Source: CAG-791 sp000431495 (lineage in GTDB: Bacteria > Bacillota > Clostridia > Lachnospirales > Lachnospiraceae). Taken from it: 64,000 nt of DNA. Under the pieces are notes generated by a model. That model was given only the letters and a program-made list of their open reading frames with translations, did no database searches and was not told where the DNA came from. Within the stretch, counting starts at the first letter, position 1; the number at the start of each line of letters is the position of its first letter. The DNA is taken from the NCBI GenBank assembly GCA_052117605.1, contig JBQKIT010000001.1, one strand, 5' to 3'. Shown here in pieces: positions 1 to 7,126 of this stretch. The translations under genes were made by a program, and so were the position numbers.

Positions 1-2
1 GG

Positions 3-173
3 GAAGCGGACATTCCGCTGCATGCAAGCGATGTGACGATGGCACTTCTTGTCAAGGCAGGCGAGGAGGCGGAAGGCCGGAGCCTTTGGCAGCAGGCACT
101 CGACTGCTACCGGATGGTCTATGATCTGACGCAGGATGAGGAGATTGCGCAGAGAATCCGCAGATTGTCCTGA
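3..173 (+). CDS. C-terminal end of an unidentified protein (5' end outside window)
   Basis: An open frame enters from the left edge and stops with TGA at 171-173, giving the last 56 residues. The residues are rich in Ala, Glu, Leu and Gln, with pieces such as GEEAEGRSLWQQALDCYRMV that look like one helix-turn-helix hairpin of a tetratricopeptide-type repeat. A good terminator follows 20 bases later, so this is the last gene of its transcript. The family cannot be named from this much sequence; the TPR reading is an inference from the A/L/Y spacing only. Confidence 0.6.
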   Translation, partial: EADIPLHASDVTMALLVKAGEEAEGRSLWQQALDCYRMVYDLTQDEEIAQRIRRLS

Positions 174-192
174 ACAGGAATCATACCTGAGA

Positions 193-237
193 TATCCGCG
201 ATCTATTCCTTCGGGGAATAGGTCGCGGATTTTTTTG
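193..237 (+). terminator. Rho-independent terminator
   Basis: A long GC-containing stem (arms starting ATCCGCGA and ending TCGCGGAT) closes on a TTCG-type loop and runs straight into seven T residues. It follows the stop codon at 173. Confidence 0.9.
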
Positions 238-350
238 CTTGAGACAAGGGCCGCCGCAAGCTTCTTCCGAATCCCCGGATATCTTATAATGGACAGAAAC
301 AGGCAAAACGGCTTTCAGGCCTGTGCCGGATAGTATGAGGAGGAAAAGAT

Positions 351-497
351 ATGGCATGTTTTCTGGTACCTACAGGTGAGACTGTAGTGGTAAAGGCTGT
401 CGAAAAGGCAGTGGAGAAGAGGGAGCAGAACGCAGGGATCAGCGAGCCGGCGGCGCGGTTTGCGCAGTTCCTCAGAGAGAGACTGCAGGACAGGTGA
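351..497 (+). CDS. Small conserved-looking protein starting MACFLVP, possibly truncated
   Basis: A 48-residue frame starts at ATG 351 behind a good GAGGAGG site (337-343). It begins MACFLVPTGETVVVKAVEKA and ends FAQFLRERLQDR. Small proteins with a MACFLVP-type start, followed by a charged helix and then a hydrophobic segment, are common in Clostridia. I recall them being longer, so this copy may have lost its C-terminal membrane part. Function unknown. A 16-bp direct repeat begins just after the stop (508-553), which could mark a deletion or slippage point. Confidence 0.5.
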   Translation: MACFLVPTGETVVVKAVEKAVEKREQNAGISEPAARFAQFLRERLQDR

Positions 498-507
498 CAT
501 GGCGTCG

Positions 508-553
508 GCAGACTTCTGAAAAGACGGCTTTCGGGAAGCAGACTTCTGAAAAG
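508..553. repeat. Two-copy 16-bp direct repeat, 30-bp period
   Basis: GCAGACTTCTGAAAAG occurs at 508-523 and again at 538-553, between the small MACFLVP gene and the end of azlD. No role is evident. Confidence 0.6.
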
Positions 554-559
554 AGCGAT

Positions 560-877
560 TCAGAAAAGCCCTGCCGCAAAGACCACCACGCAGCAGGTGA
601 TGGCAACCGTGAAGAGATCGCCGCGAACCCAGGCCACGACAAGTCCTGCAAGAAGGGCAAGGAGCCCGGCAAGCGGCCGGCTTGTTGCCGTGAGAATTGC
701 GGGAAAGGTCATCACGGCCAGCGTGACGTAAGGAACATAGAACAGAAATGAGCGGACAAAACGGTTCTGAATCGGCTTCCGAAGGAACAGGAACGGAAGG
801 ACGCGTACCGCATAGATCGTCAGAGCCATGACCATCAGTGCCAGATAGATCCGGGAGGAAGAAATGGGTGTATTCAT
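560..877 (-). CDS. azlD: Branched-chain amino acid transport protein AzlD
   Basis: A 105-residue, very hydrophobic protein with about four membrane segments. Its length and the segment AVRVLPFLFLRKPIQNRFVR match the small AzlD subunit that works with AzlC in export of branched-chain amino acids. The conserved run of R and P residues (RVLPF) near residue 25 and the FLFYVPYVTLAVMTFP segment are typical of the family. Its ATG overlaps the stop of the upstream azlC gene by four bases (ATGA), so the two are translationally coupled. Substrate is inferred from the family only. Confidence 0.88.
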   Translation of the reverse strand: MNTPISSSRIYLALMVMALTIYAVRVLPFLFLRKPIQNRFVRSFLFYVPYVTLAVMTFPAILTATSRPLAGLLALLAGLVVAWVRGDLFTVAITCCVVVFAAGLF

Positions 878-1668
878 CTGTTTCGTTCCTCCTTTTTTAT
901 GTCCGGATTTTCCGGGGTGCGGATACTTTCTGTATGGCCGGGATTATCACCGGATTCCTCCATCGGATGGATCACTGCGGCAATGCCGGCAATGAGAATG
1001 GTCAGAATGATCACGCGGAAGCCGGAAGAGATGGACCGCAGATACGGCAGAATGGAGAACAGGCCGCTTGCTGCCATGGAGACAGCGACCAGAGCTCCCA
1101 GAAAATGATTTTCCTTTGCCGGCGGAATGATGATGGCAAGAAACATTCCATACATGGCAACGCCGAGAGCGTTGGTGACAAGCGCGGGGAGAATGTTCCC
1201 TGCGACAACGCCAAGGACGGTTCCGAGGCACCAGCCGGAAACAGAGATCATGGTAATTCCATAGGTGTAGACAGGACGAAGAAAGCCGTCCACAGAAATG
1301 GACAGGCCGAAGATTTCATCTGTCATGCAGTAGGAAAGTGCAAGCCGGTGAAGGAGCTTCGTTTCCGGAGAGAGCTTCTGCGTCAGAGAGCAGCTCATGA
1401 GGAGATACCGGAGATTGACGACAACGGTTGTGGTAATCATTTCGATGATTCCTGCTCCTGCGCCGATCAGAGTGATGGCGGCAAACTGGCCGGCCGAAGC
1501 CACCATGGTCAGTGACATCACAAAAGCCTGCACTGCATTCATGCCGACTCCGCGGCCTGCAATGCCGAGTGCAAAGGAGACAGCAAAATATCCGAGGCAG
1601 ATCGGGATTCCGTCCCGCATACCACGGACAAAGGTATAGTTGGATAACATATTCTCTTCTTTTTTCAT
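874..1668 (-). CDS. azlC: Branched-chain amino acid exporter subunit AzlC
   Basis: About 264 residues with roughly eight hydrophobic helices. The N-terminal motif FVRGMRDGIPICLGYFAVSF is the signature of AzlC-type permeases, and the segment NLRYLLMSCSLTQKL is also family-typical. The start at 1668 (MKKEENML) is preferred to upstream ATGs at 1704 and 1677; an internal ATG at 1650 has a weak GAAGAG site and is a real alternative. The C-terminal tail after the last helix is polar and unusually long, ending KKEERNR. It forms an operon with azlD, read leftward. Confidence 0.88.
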   Translation of the reverse strand: MKKEENMLSNYTFVRGMRDGIPICLGYFAVSFALGIAGRGVGMNAVQAFVMSLTMVASAGQFAAITLIGAGAGIIEMITTTVVVNLRYLLMSCSLTQKLSPETKLLHRLALSYCMTDEIFGLSISVDGFLRPVYTYGITMISVSGWCLGTVLGVVAGNILPALVTNALGVAMYGMFLAIIIPPAKENHFLGALVAVSMAASGLFSILPYLRSISSGFRVIILTILIAGIAAVIHPMEESGDNPGHTESIRTPENPDIKKEERNR

Positions 1669-1704
1669 GAGGAGCATTATAGCGCGGAAAAGGGAATTGT
1701 GCAT

Positions 1705-2157
1705 CTGTCATATCGGCTGTCCGGAGCGGAAAATTTTTTCCGGTTTTCTCTGGCTTTTACAAGATTTATGAGAATCATCCTTGGAAGAGGATTTTTGTTG
1801 GCAGGGATGAAATCCGCGGGGGAGAATCATCCTTGGAAGAGATTTTTTATTGGCAGACAATCTGTGCAACGATCGGAACGACGGCAGGCGTGACGATGGG
1901 CGGAATATCGGCAAGACTCTTTGGTGCGACAGCAGGACTCTCCGGGCGGAATGTGTCGAACATCGAAAGTCTTCTGGACCTTTGGTATACCTGTGACATT
2001 CAGGTCGGAGAGCTTCTGTTCTCCGGTCTCCTGACAGATCAATGAACCAAAATCCTTCATGCAGACTCTTATATACAGATGCATCAAATACCGGAGAGTT
2101 TCTGCAGAGTGAAATTCCCGGAGTGCTGCTGGCGCGGCAGCATGGAAAGGAAAACCA
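1705..2157. other. 450-bp intergenic stretch with an imperfect direct repeat
   Basis: No convincing gene was found between azlC and the sigma-factor gene. The stretch carries a ~35-bp imperfect direct repeat, GAGAATCATCCTTGGAAGAG at the start of each copy, at 1770-1804 and 1822-1856 (52-bp spacing). Weak open frames here lack ribosome sites and recognisable content. Confidence 0.5.
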
Positions 2158-2760
2158 TTGGGAAGATGTGACTTCATAACGAAATTGAAGGAAGGAAAAC
2201 CGGAGGCTTTTGACAGGCTCTATGCCGAATACCATCTTCCACTGTATCGGACGGCTTTACTGATTCTGGGAAACCGTGAGGATGCGGAGGACGTTCTTCA
2301 GGAGACCTTTGTAACAGCATATTTGCACATCCGTGATCTTCGCAGTGAGAACGGTCTGAAATCCTGGCTGTTTCAGATTCTGACACATATTGCATATCGT
2401 GCCGGAAAGAAAAAGAGCCGTGAGATTCCGGTGGAACTGGGGAGCCTCGGCAAAGATCAGCAGGAGCAGATCTTTCATCAGGACAATATGGAGAGCAGGC
2501 TCTTGTTAGCAGGATCCGATGCAGTGGTACAGCCTGTGGATTCGGCGGAGGAAATTCAGGGACGGATTTTCCGGAATGCGTTGCTGCGTCTGGATCCGAT
2601 GCACCGGGAGGTATTGGTTCTGTACTACTATGATGAGTTGTCGGTAAAAGAAATCGCAAAGATATGCCGGTGTCTGGAGGGAACGGTAAAGTCCAGATTG
2701 TACAACGCACGGAAGAAGTTAATGAAGGCGCTTGAACAGGAAGGATATACGGAAGAATGA
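2158..2760 (+). CDS. ECF-type RNA polymerase sigma factor
   Basis: A 200-residue sigma-70 family protein of the extracytoplasmic-function type. Region 2 is at about residues 10-80 (EAFDRLYAEYHLPLYRTALL, then NREDAEDVLQETFVTAY, then a core Trp in KSWLFQILTHIAY). Region 4 is at about 140-195 with an HTH (ELSVKEIAKICRCLEGTVKS then RLYNARKKL). The linker at 85-135 is longer than usual. The start is a TTG at 2158 with a GGAAAGG ribosome site. The next gene begins about 20 bases after the stop and looks like its membrane-bound partner, so the pair probably responds to a surface signal. Confidence 0.9.
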   Translation: MGRCDFITKLKEGKPEAFDRLYAEYHLPLYRTALLILGNREDAEDVLQETFVTAYLHIRDLRSENGLKSWLFQILTHIAYRAGKKKSREIPVELGSLGKDQQEQIFHQDNMESRLLLAGSDAVVQPVDSAEEIQGRIFRNALLRLDPMHREVLVLYYYDELSVKEIAKICRCLEGTVKSRLYNARKKLMKALEQEGYTEE

Positions 2761-2782
2761 CCCGGGAAAGGATTCGATCGTT

Positions 2783-3649
2783 ATGAACGAGACATGGAAC
2801 GGTAAAGAGCAGAAAATTACTCATACTATGAAGGTGGAAATGGAGAAGGAAATCCCTTCACAAGCATGTGAAGAGAGAATTCACAGTCGGATTCTGGAGA
2901 TGTATGAGCAAAGGAAGCGTGAAAATCTGAAAATGGAGAAGGAATCAGGCATGAAGGACAGAGCAGAAAACAGAAGAAGGAACAGATGGAATCTGCCGAA
3001 AATGGCAGCAGCAACGGCACTTTGTTTTATTCTTGGCGGTGGAGCGGTTTTTGCCGGTGGAAAGATCACAGGAATCATCATGGGGAGCCGTGCAGGCGGA
3101 GATTACTGGGAATATCAGGATCTCGGAAAAGCGGAAGAGAAGGCAGGGATGCAGTTCTATACACCGGAGAGCTTCTCTAACGGTTATACAATGAAGAGCA
3201 TCAGTATAACCGATATTGCGGATTACACAGAAGACGGAGAAAAACGAAATCCTGGAAAGGGAATGTCATTTGTATATCAGCAGGATGGAGAAAACTCCGA
3301 TGCCGAAGAAGTGAATCTGAGTGTTTCCAAGGTGAGAGACAGCTATGGAGATCCTGCTGAGAACAGCATGGAAACCCGAGAGGCAGACGGTGTCTCGTTA
3401 TTCTACAAAGAGAATGAGTGTATGTTTGTTCCGGCAGATTATGTGCCGACCGAAGAAGAGAAGGAACGAGATCAGAACGATCCAGGCTTCAGCATCAGCT
3501 ACGGGTCGGATGAGAAAGAGACCTCGATATATCGCGGTGTTACCTTCCGGAAGGAGGGACTGCAGTATGTTCTGTACGCAATGGATACGGATCTTTCCTC
3601 GGAAGAGATGATGGACATGGCTGCGGAGATTGTTTCTCCGCAGCAGTAA
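2783..3649 (+). CDS. Single-span membrane protein, probable anti-sigma factor
   Basis: 288 residues from ATG 2783 (GGAAAGGA upstream). The layout is a charged cytoplasmic N-terminus of about 75 residues, one membrane span (MAAATALCFILGGGAVFAGG) and a ~190-residue extracellular domain rich in Asp, Glu, Ser and Tyr. This topology, together with the ECF sigma gene directly upstream, is the standard sigma/anti-sigma arrangement. No zinc-binding HxxxCxxC anti-sigma motif is visible, so assignment rests on topology and context. The extracellular part has a repeated beta-type texture (AGMQFYTPESFSNGYTMKSI) like other clostridial DUF-type anti-sigma sensor domains. An upstream TTG at 2732 overlapping the sigma gene is a less likely start. 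Confidence 0.72.
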   Translation: MNETWNGKEQKITHTMKVEMEKEIPSQACEERIHSRILEMYEQRKRENLKMEKESGMKDRAENRRRNRWNLPKMAAATALCFILGGGAVFAGGKITGIIMGSRAGGDYWEYQDLGKAEEKAGMQFYTPESFSNGYTMKSISITDIADYTEDGEKRNPGKGMSFVYQQDGENSDAEEVNLSVSKVRDSYGDPAENSMETREADGVSLFYKENECMFVPADYVPTEEEKERDQNDPGFSISYGSDEKETSIYRGVTFRKEGLQYVLYAMDTDLSSEEMMDMAAEIVSPQQ

Positions 3650-3671
3650 ATACTTCGGGATATCTGTGTCA

Positions 3672-4586
3672 TCAACCCCGTACAGGAGTAAACTGAGCGC
3701 GCGAATTCTCCTGATACTGTCGGGGCGAGATCTTCACATGATTGGTGAAGGTCCGTGAGAAATTGGAATAATTGTTGAAGCCGCAGGCGTAACAGACCTC
3801 TGTCGGGGACTGGCCGTTTCGAAGCATCCGCTTCGCTTCGGCCAGTCTCTTTTCGATGATGTACTGCTGGAGGGAGAGTCCGGAATACTGGCGGAACCGC
3901 CGGGTGAGATACACGGAGTTCAGGTGAACGCTTTCCGCAATGCCGGACACGGAAAGATCTCCGGCAAGATTCTGATCCACGTAGTGAATGACATCCGTTA
4001 CAACCTTCGGCATGCTGGGAGCCTGTGTCTGCGGCAGAATAGGGGCAACACTGGAGGCAGCAGCCTGGCGGTTCAGGATCACCAGAATGATCGAGAGAAG
4101 GGATTTCGACAGGATAGTGGCTCCGTACGCATCCGCCTTGCTTCCGGAGGTTGCTTCGAGCGCACACGCAAGATCGATCAGCTGACGAAGCGTGCTCCCG
4201 TTTACGTGAATATGATAATCAGGGGTCTGGTAAAAAACATCGGTAATGTGGCGGTAGCTTTCGTTACTGGCAATCAGGGATTGAATCAGGGCCTCCTTCA
4301 TGTTGAGGACAACGCGGCAGTAGGTGTCGGTGCTCTGCTGACGGGCAAAGTGAAACACATAAGGCGGAATCAGCACAATGTCGCCAGGCTGCAGGGTTAT
4401 CATGCGATCCTCAATCTGCATGTCAACGTTTCCGCGTTTCATCATCAGAACTTCATATCCGTCATGACAGTGCAGAAACCGGATTTTGGAATCGATGGGC
4501 TCTTCCTTATAGGAGCAGCTGATGTTGTCCTCCTGCGTCTCCCAGGAGAGCAGGGGGTTGTGTATGAGGTCCTTTGAAAACGACAT
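3672..4586 (-). CDS. AraC-family transcriptional regulator with cupin sensor
   Basis: 304 residues. The N-terminal half is a cupin-type ligand domain (HCHDGYEVLMMKRGNVDMQI, then LQPGDIVLIPPYVFHF), and the C-terminal 100 residues are the double HTH of AraC/XylS regulators (YLTRRFRQYSGLSLQQYIIE, and the second HTH ending VCYACGFNNYSNFSRTF then PRQYQE). Such proteins usually control carbohydrate genes next door. Here it is divergent from a sugar-catabolic cluster (isomerase, dehydrogenase) whose transporter has been deleted, so its original target was probably that operon. Confidence 0.9.
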   Translation of the reverse strand: MSFSKDLIHNPLLSWETQEDNISCSYKEEPIDSKIRFLHCHDGYEVLMMKRGNVDMQIEDRMITLQPGDIVLIPPYVFHFARQQSTDTYCRVVLNMKEALIQSLIASNESYRHITDVFYQTPDYHIHVNGSTLRQLIDLACALEATSGSKADAYGATILSKSLLSIILVILNRQAAASSVAPILPQTQAPSMPKVVTDVIHYVDQNLAGDLSVSGIAESVHLNSVYLTRRFRQYSGLSLQQYIIEKRLAEAKRMLRNGQSPTEVCYACGFNNYSNFSRTFTNHVKISPRQYQENSRAQFTPVRG

Positions 4587-4777
4587 GTTGATTCACGCTC
4601 CTTTGCGGAACTGTGTGAAAAACAAAAAGCGTGCTCTTTTACACATATAATAGATAAATTGTCCGATTGCACAAATTGAAATGACAAAAATTGTTGAACA
4701 TGAACACATTGTGCGCTGGAAAGTTTGATTCCGCAATGTTATAGGCCTATTTACTTGTATTACAGCACAAACGGATC

Positions 4778-5039
4778 ATGCTATGCTCTATGCAGATCAG
4801 GAAAACAAATTTCAATCAGGCCGGCTGCAGCGAAAATTCCGAAAGCGGCTCCGCTGCACAGGATACAGCAGGAAGCACCGAAGCTGCGGCAGAGGATGCA
4901 GGCGGATCCGGGTTCCACCTCGGACTACGGCGCAATGTTTGCAATGGCGGTGGTATCTCTGATTCCGATTTTGATCATCTTCTTCATTTTCCAGAAGCAG
5001 CTGGTAGAAGGAATCGCAACCTCGGGATTGAAAGGATAA
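4778..5039 (+). pseudogene. Fused remnants of a deleted sugar ABC transporter (binding protein start plus permease end)
   Basis: Two different pieces are joined here in different frames. In one frame, 4820-4905 reads AGCSENSESGSAAQDTAGST, a lipobox-like Cys followed by the Ser/Glu/Ala-rich linker typical of extracellular sugar-binding lipoproteins. In another frame, about 4912-5039 reads SDYGAMFAMAVVSLIPILII and ends LVEGIATSGLKG, the well-known C-terminus of MalG-type sugar permeases. The segment between (most of the binding protein, the first permease and most of the second) is missing, and the lipoprotein signal peptide is also gone. The simplest reading is one deletion across a binding protein-permease-permease operon, leaving the two catabolic genes downstream. 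Confidence 0.72.
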
Positions 5040-5069
5040 TCCGCATGTGCGGAGAAAGAAGGAACATAT

Positions 5070-5927
5070 ATGGAAAAAACATGGAAGATAGAATTGAGCG
5101 GCTTTGCGGATGAAATCAATCCGCAGCTGGATGAGCAGATCCGTGTGCTGAAGAAGCTCGGCATGCATTATGTGGAGATGCGCGGAGCAAACGGAAAGGG
5201 ACTTGTGGAGTACCCGTTGGATGAGGTGGAGAAGATCAAGGAGCAGCTGGATGAGAATGACATTCATCTGTCCTCCGTCGGATCTCCGATCGGCAAGATA
5301 CCGATTACGCAGGATTTTGAGGAGCACTTTAAGCTGTTCTGCCACACGGTAAATATTGCACATGTGATGGAGGTTCCGTACATCCGGATGTTCAGCTTCT
5401 TTATGCCGGAGGGGGAGGACCCGGAGAAGTATCACGATGAGGTGTTCCACAGAGTGAGAAGAATGGCTGATTACGCAGCAAAGCACAACGTCATTCTTCT
5501 TCATGAGAACGAGAAGGAAATTTATGGTGATGTGGCAGATCGCTGCAGAAAGCTGATGAAAGAGTTTTACAGCGATCACTTCAAGGCCGTTTTTGATTTT
5601 GCAAACTTCGTTCAGTGCCATCAGGATACGAAGGAAGCGTATGAGATGTTAAAGCCGTACATCGAGTATGTACATGTGAAGGATGCTGAGTGGGAGTCCG
5701 GACAGGTGGTTCCTGCGGGCCATGGCGACGGAAATGTGAAGGAGATTCTGAAGATGCTCAAGGAGAGCGGATATGAGGGCTTCCTTTCGCTGGAGCCGCA
5801 TCTTGCTGATTTTGCCGGCTTCTCTGCTCTGGAAAACGGAAAGAATGAGAAGAAGGAGAAGCTGACCGGTGAGGAGGCCTTTACACTTGCACACGAGAGT
5901 CTGGTGAAGATTCTGGGAGAAATTTAA
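5070..5927 (+). CDS. Sugar phosphate isomerase/epimerase, xylose-isomerase-like TIM barrel
   Basis: 285 residues of the AP_endonuc_2/xylose isomerase-like barrel family (IolE/IolI/Hyi type). Visible markers are the start IELSGFADEINPQLDEQIRV, a central HENEKEIYGD, VFDFANFVQC and the metal-site region EYVHVKDAEW followed by PAGHGDGNVKEIL and FLSLEPHL. Such enzymes isomerise or dehydrate keto-sugars or keto-inositols. It lies four bases upstream of a Gfo/Idh/MocA dehydrogenase, a partnership common in inositol and unusual-sugar degradation. The specific substrate cannot be read from sequence. Confidence 0.85.
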   Translation: MEKTWKIELSGFADEINPQLDEQIRVLKKLGMHYVEMRGANGKGLVEYPLDEVEKIKEQLDENDIHLSSVGSPIGKIPITQDFEEHFKLFCHTVNIAHVMEVPYIRMFSFFMPEGEDPEKYHDEVFHRVRRMADYAAKHNVILLHENEKEIYGDVADRCRKLMKEFYSDHFKAVFDFANFVQCHQDTKEAYEMLKPYIEYVHVKDAEWESGQVVPAGHGDGNVKEILKMLKESGYEGFLSLEPHLADFAGFSALENGKNEKKEKLTGEEAFTLAHESLVKILGEI

Positions 5928-5931
5928 TCGT

Positions 5932-7098
5932 ATGAGTGAAGAAATTGTAAAAATCGGAATTATCGGAATCGGAAATATGGGGTCCAGCCATGCACAGCGG
6001 ATTGCAAACGGGGACATTCAGGGAATGAAGCTTGTTGCCGTTGCTGACCGGAAAGAGAAGAGAAGAGAGTGGGCAAAGGAGAGCCTTCCGGAGGATGTAA
6101 AGATCTACGAGGATGGCGAGGCTCTTCTGGAGGATCCGGAGGTCAACGCTGTGCTGATTGCCACACCGCACTATCAGCACCCGGAGCTGTCGATCAAAGC
6201 CATGGAGCATCACCTGAATGTGATCTGTGAGAAGCCTGCAGGTGTGTATACGAAGCAGGTGCGGGAAATGATCGCGTGTGCAGACGAGCATCCGGAGCTT
6301 ACCTTTGCCATGATGTTCAACCAGAGAACGAATCCGGTCTATATCCGGATGCACGAGCTGGTGCAGAGCGGGAAGTACGGAAAGATCAAGCGAGTGAACT
6401 GGATCATCACCGACTGGTACCGCACGCAGCATTATTACGATTCGGGAGACTGGAGAGCAACCTGGGACGGAGAGGGCGGAGGAGTCCTTCTGAACCAGTG
6501 CCCGCATCAGCTGGATCTCCTGCAGTGGATCTGCGGAATGCCGGTGCGTGTACGAAGCTTCCTCCATGAGGGAAAATGGCATCACATCGAGGTTGAGGAT
6601 GATGTGACGACGTACATGGAGTTCCCGGACGGAGGAACCGGCGTATTTATCACATCGACCGGAGATGCACCCGGAACGAACCGCTTTGAGGTGGACCTGG
6701 AGAAGGCGAAAATCGTCTGTGAACACGATCAGCTGTCCGTGTATGAGCTGGAGGTGAACGAGAGAGAGTACTGCTTCACGGCAACGGAGGGTTTTGTACC
6801 TCCTGCAGGAAAGGATGTTCCGCAGGAAATCAGCTCGGAAAATCCGCAGCACAACGGAGTTCTGCAGGCGTTTGCAGATCACATCCGGATGGGCGGAGCT
6901 CTGATTGCAGACGGAAGGGAAGGAATCAACGGACTTACGCTGTCGAATGCCATGCATCTGTCTTCGTGGCTTGACGAGATGGTGGAAATCCCGTTTAATG
7001 AGGAATTGTATCTTGAGAAGCTGAATGAGAAGAGACGCAGCTCCAAGGTAAAGGAGAATGTGGTAGAGGATACCGCAAATCTGGAAGGTACGTATTGA
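5932..7098 (+). CDS. Gfo/Idh/MocA family oxidoreductase
   Basis: 388 residues. The N-terminal Rossmann fold shows GIIGIGNMGSSHAQRI, then the family's EKPAG motif (VICEKPAGVYTKQ), and a C-terminal alpha/beta domain with GGGVLLNQCPHQLDLLQWI, where the His is the usual catalytic residue. These enzymes oxidise or reduce sugars, sugar acids or inositols with NAD(P). It is co-transcribed with the isomerase upstream. Together they are the surviving catabolic part of a sugar operon whose transporter is deleted. Confidence 0.88.
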   Translation: MSEEIVKIGIIGIGNMGSSHAQRIANGDIQGMKLVAVADRKEKRREWAKESLPEDVKIYEDGEALLEDPEVNAVLIATPHYQHPELSIKAMEHHLNVICEKPAGVYTKQVREMIACADEHPELTFAMMFNQRTNPVYIRMHELVQSGKYGKIKRVNWIITDWYRTQHYYDSGDWRATWDGEGGGVLLNQCPHQLDLLQWICGMPVRVRSFLHEGKWHHIEVEDDVTTYMEFPDGGTGVFITSTGDAPGTNRFEVDLEKAKIVCEHDQLSVYELEVNEREYCFTATEGFVPPAGKDVPQEISSENPQHNGVLQAFADHIRMGGALIADGREGINGLTLSNAMHLSSWLDEMVEIPFNEELYLEKLNEKRRSSKVKENVVEDTANLEGTY

Positions 7099-7126
7099 TC
7101 AGGAAGCTTCCCGGGATGCGGCGCGG

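Noticed and set aside
1708..2235. 175-codon minus-strand frame in the gap before the ECF sigma gene
   Set aside because: It overlaps the sigma gene start, lacks a ribosome site and contains the direct repeat; composition is not protein-like.
4725..5039. A complete small membrane protein of 104 residues
   Set aside because: Its first 60 residues are out-of-frame binding-protein linker; only the last ~40 are real permease sequence, so it is a deletion scar.
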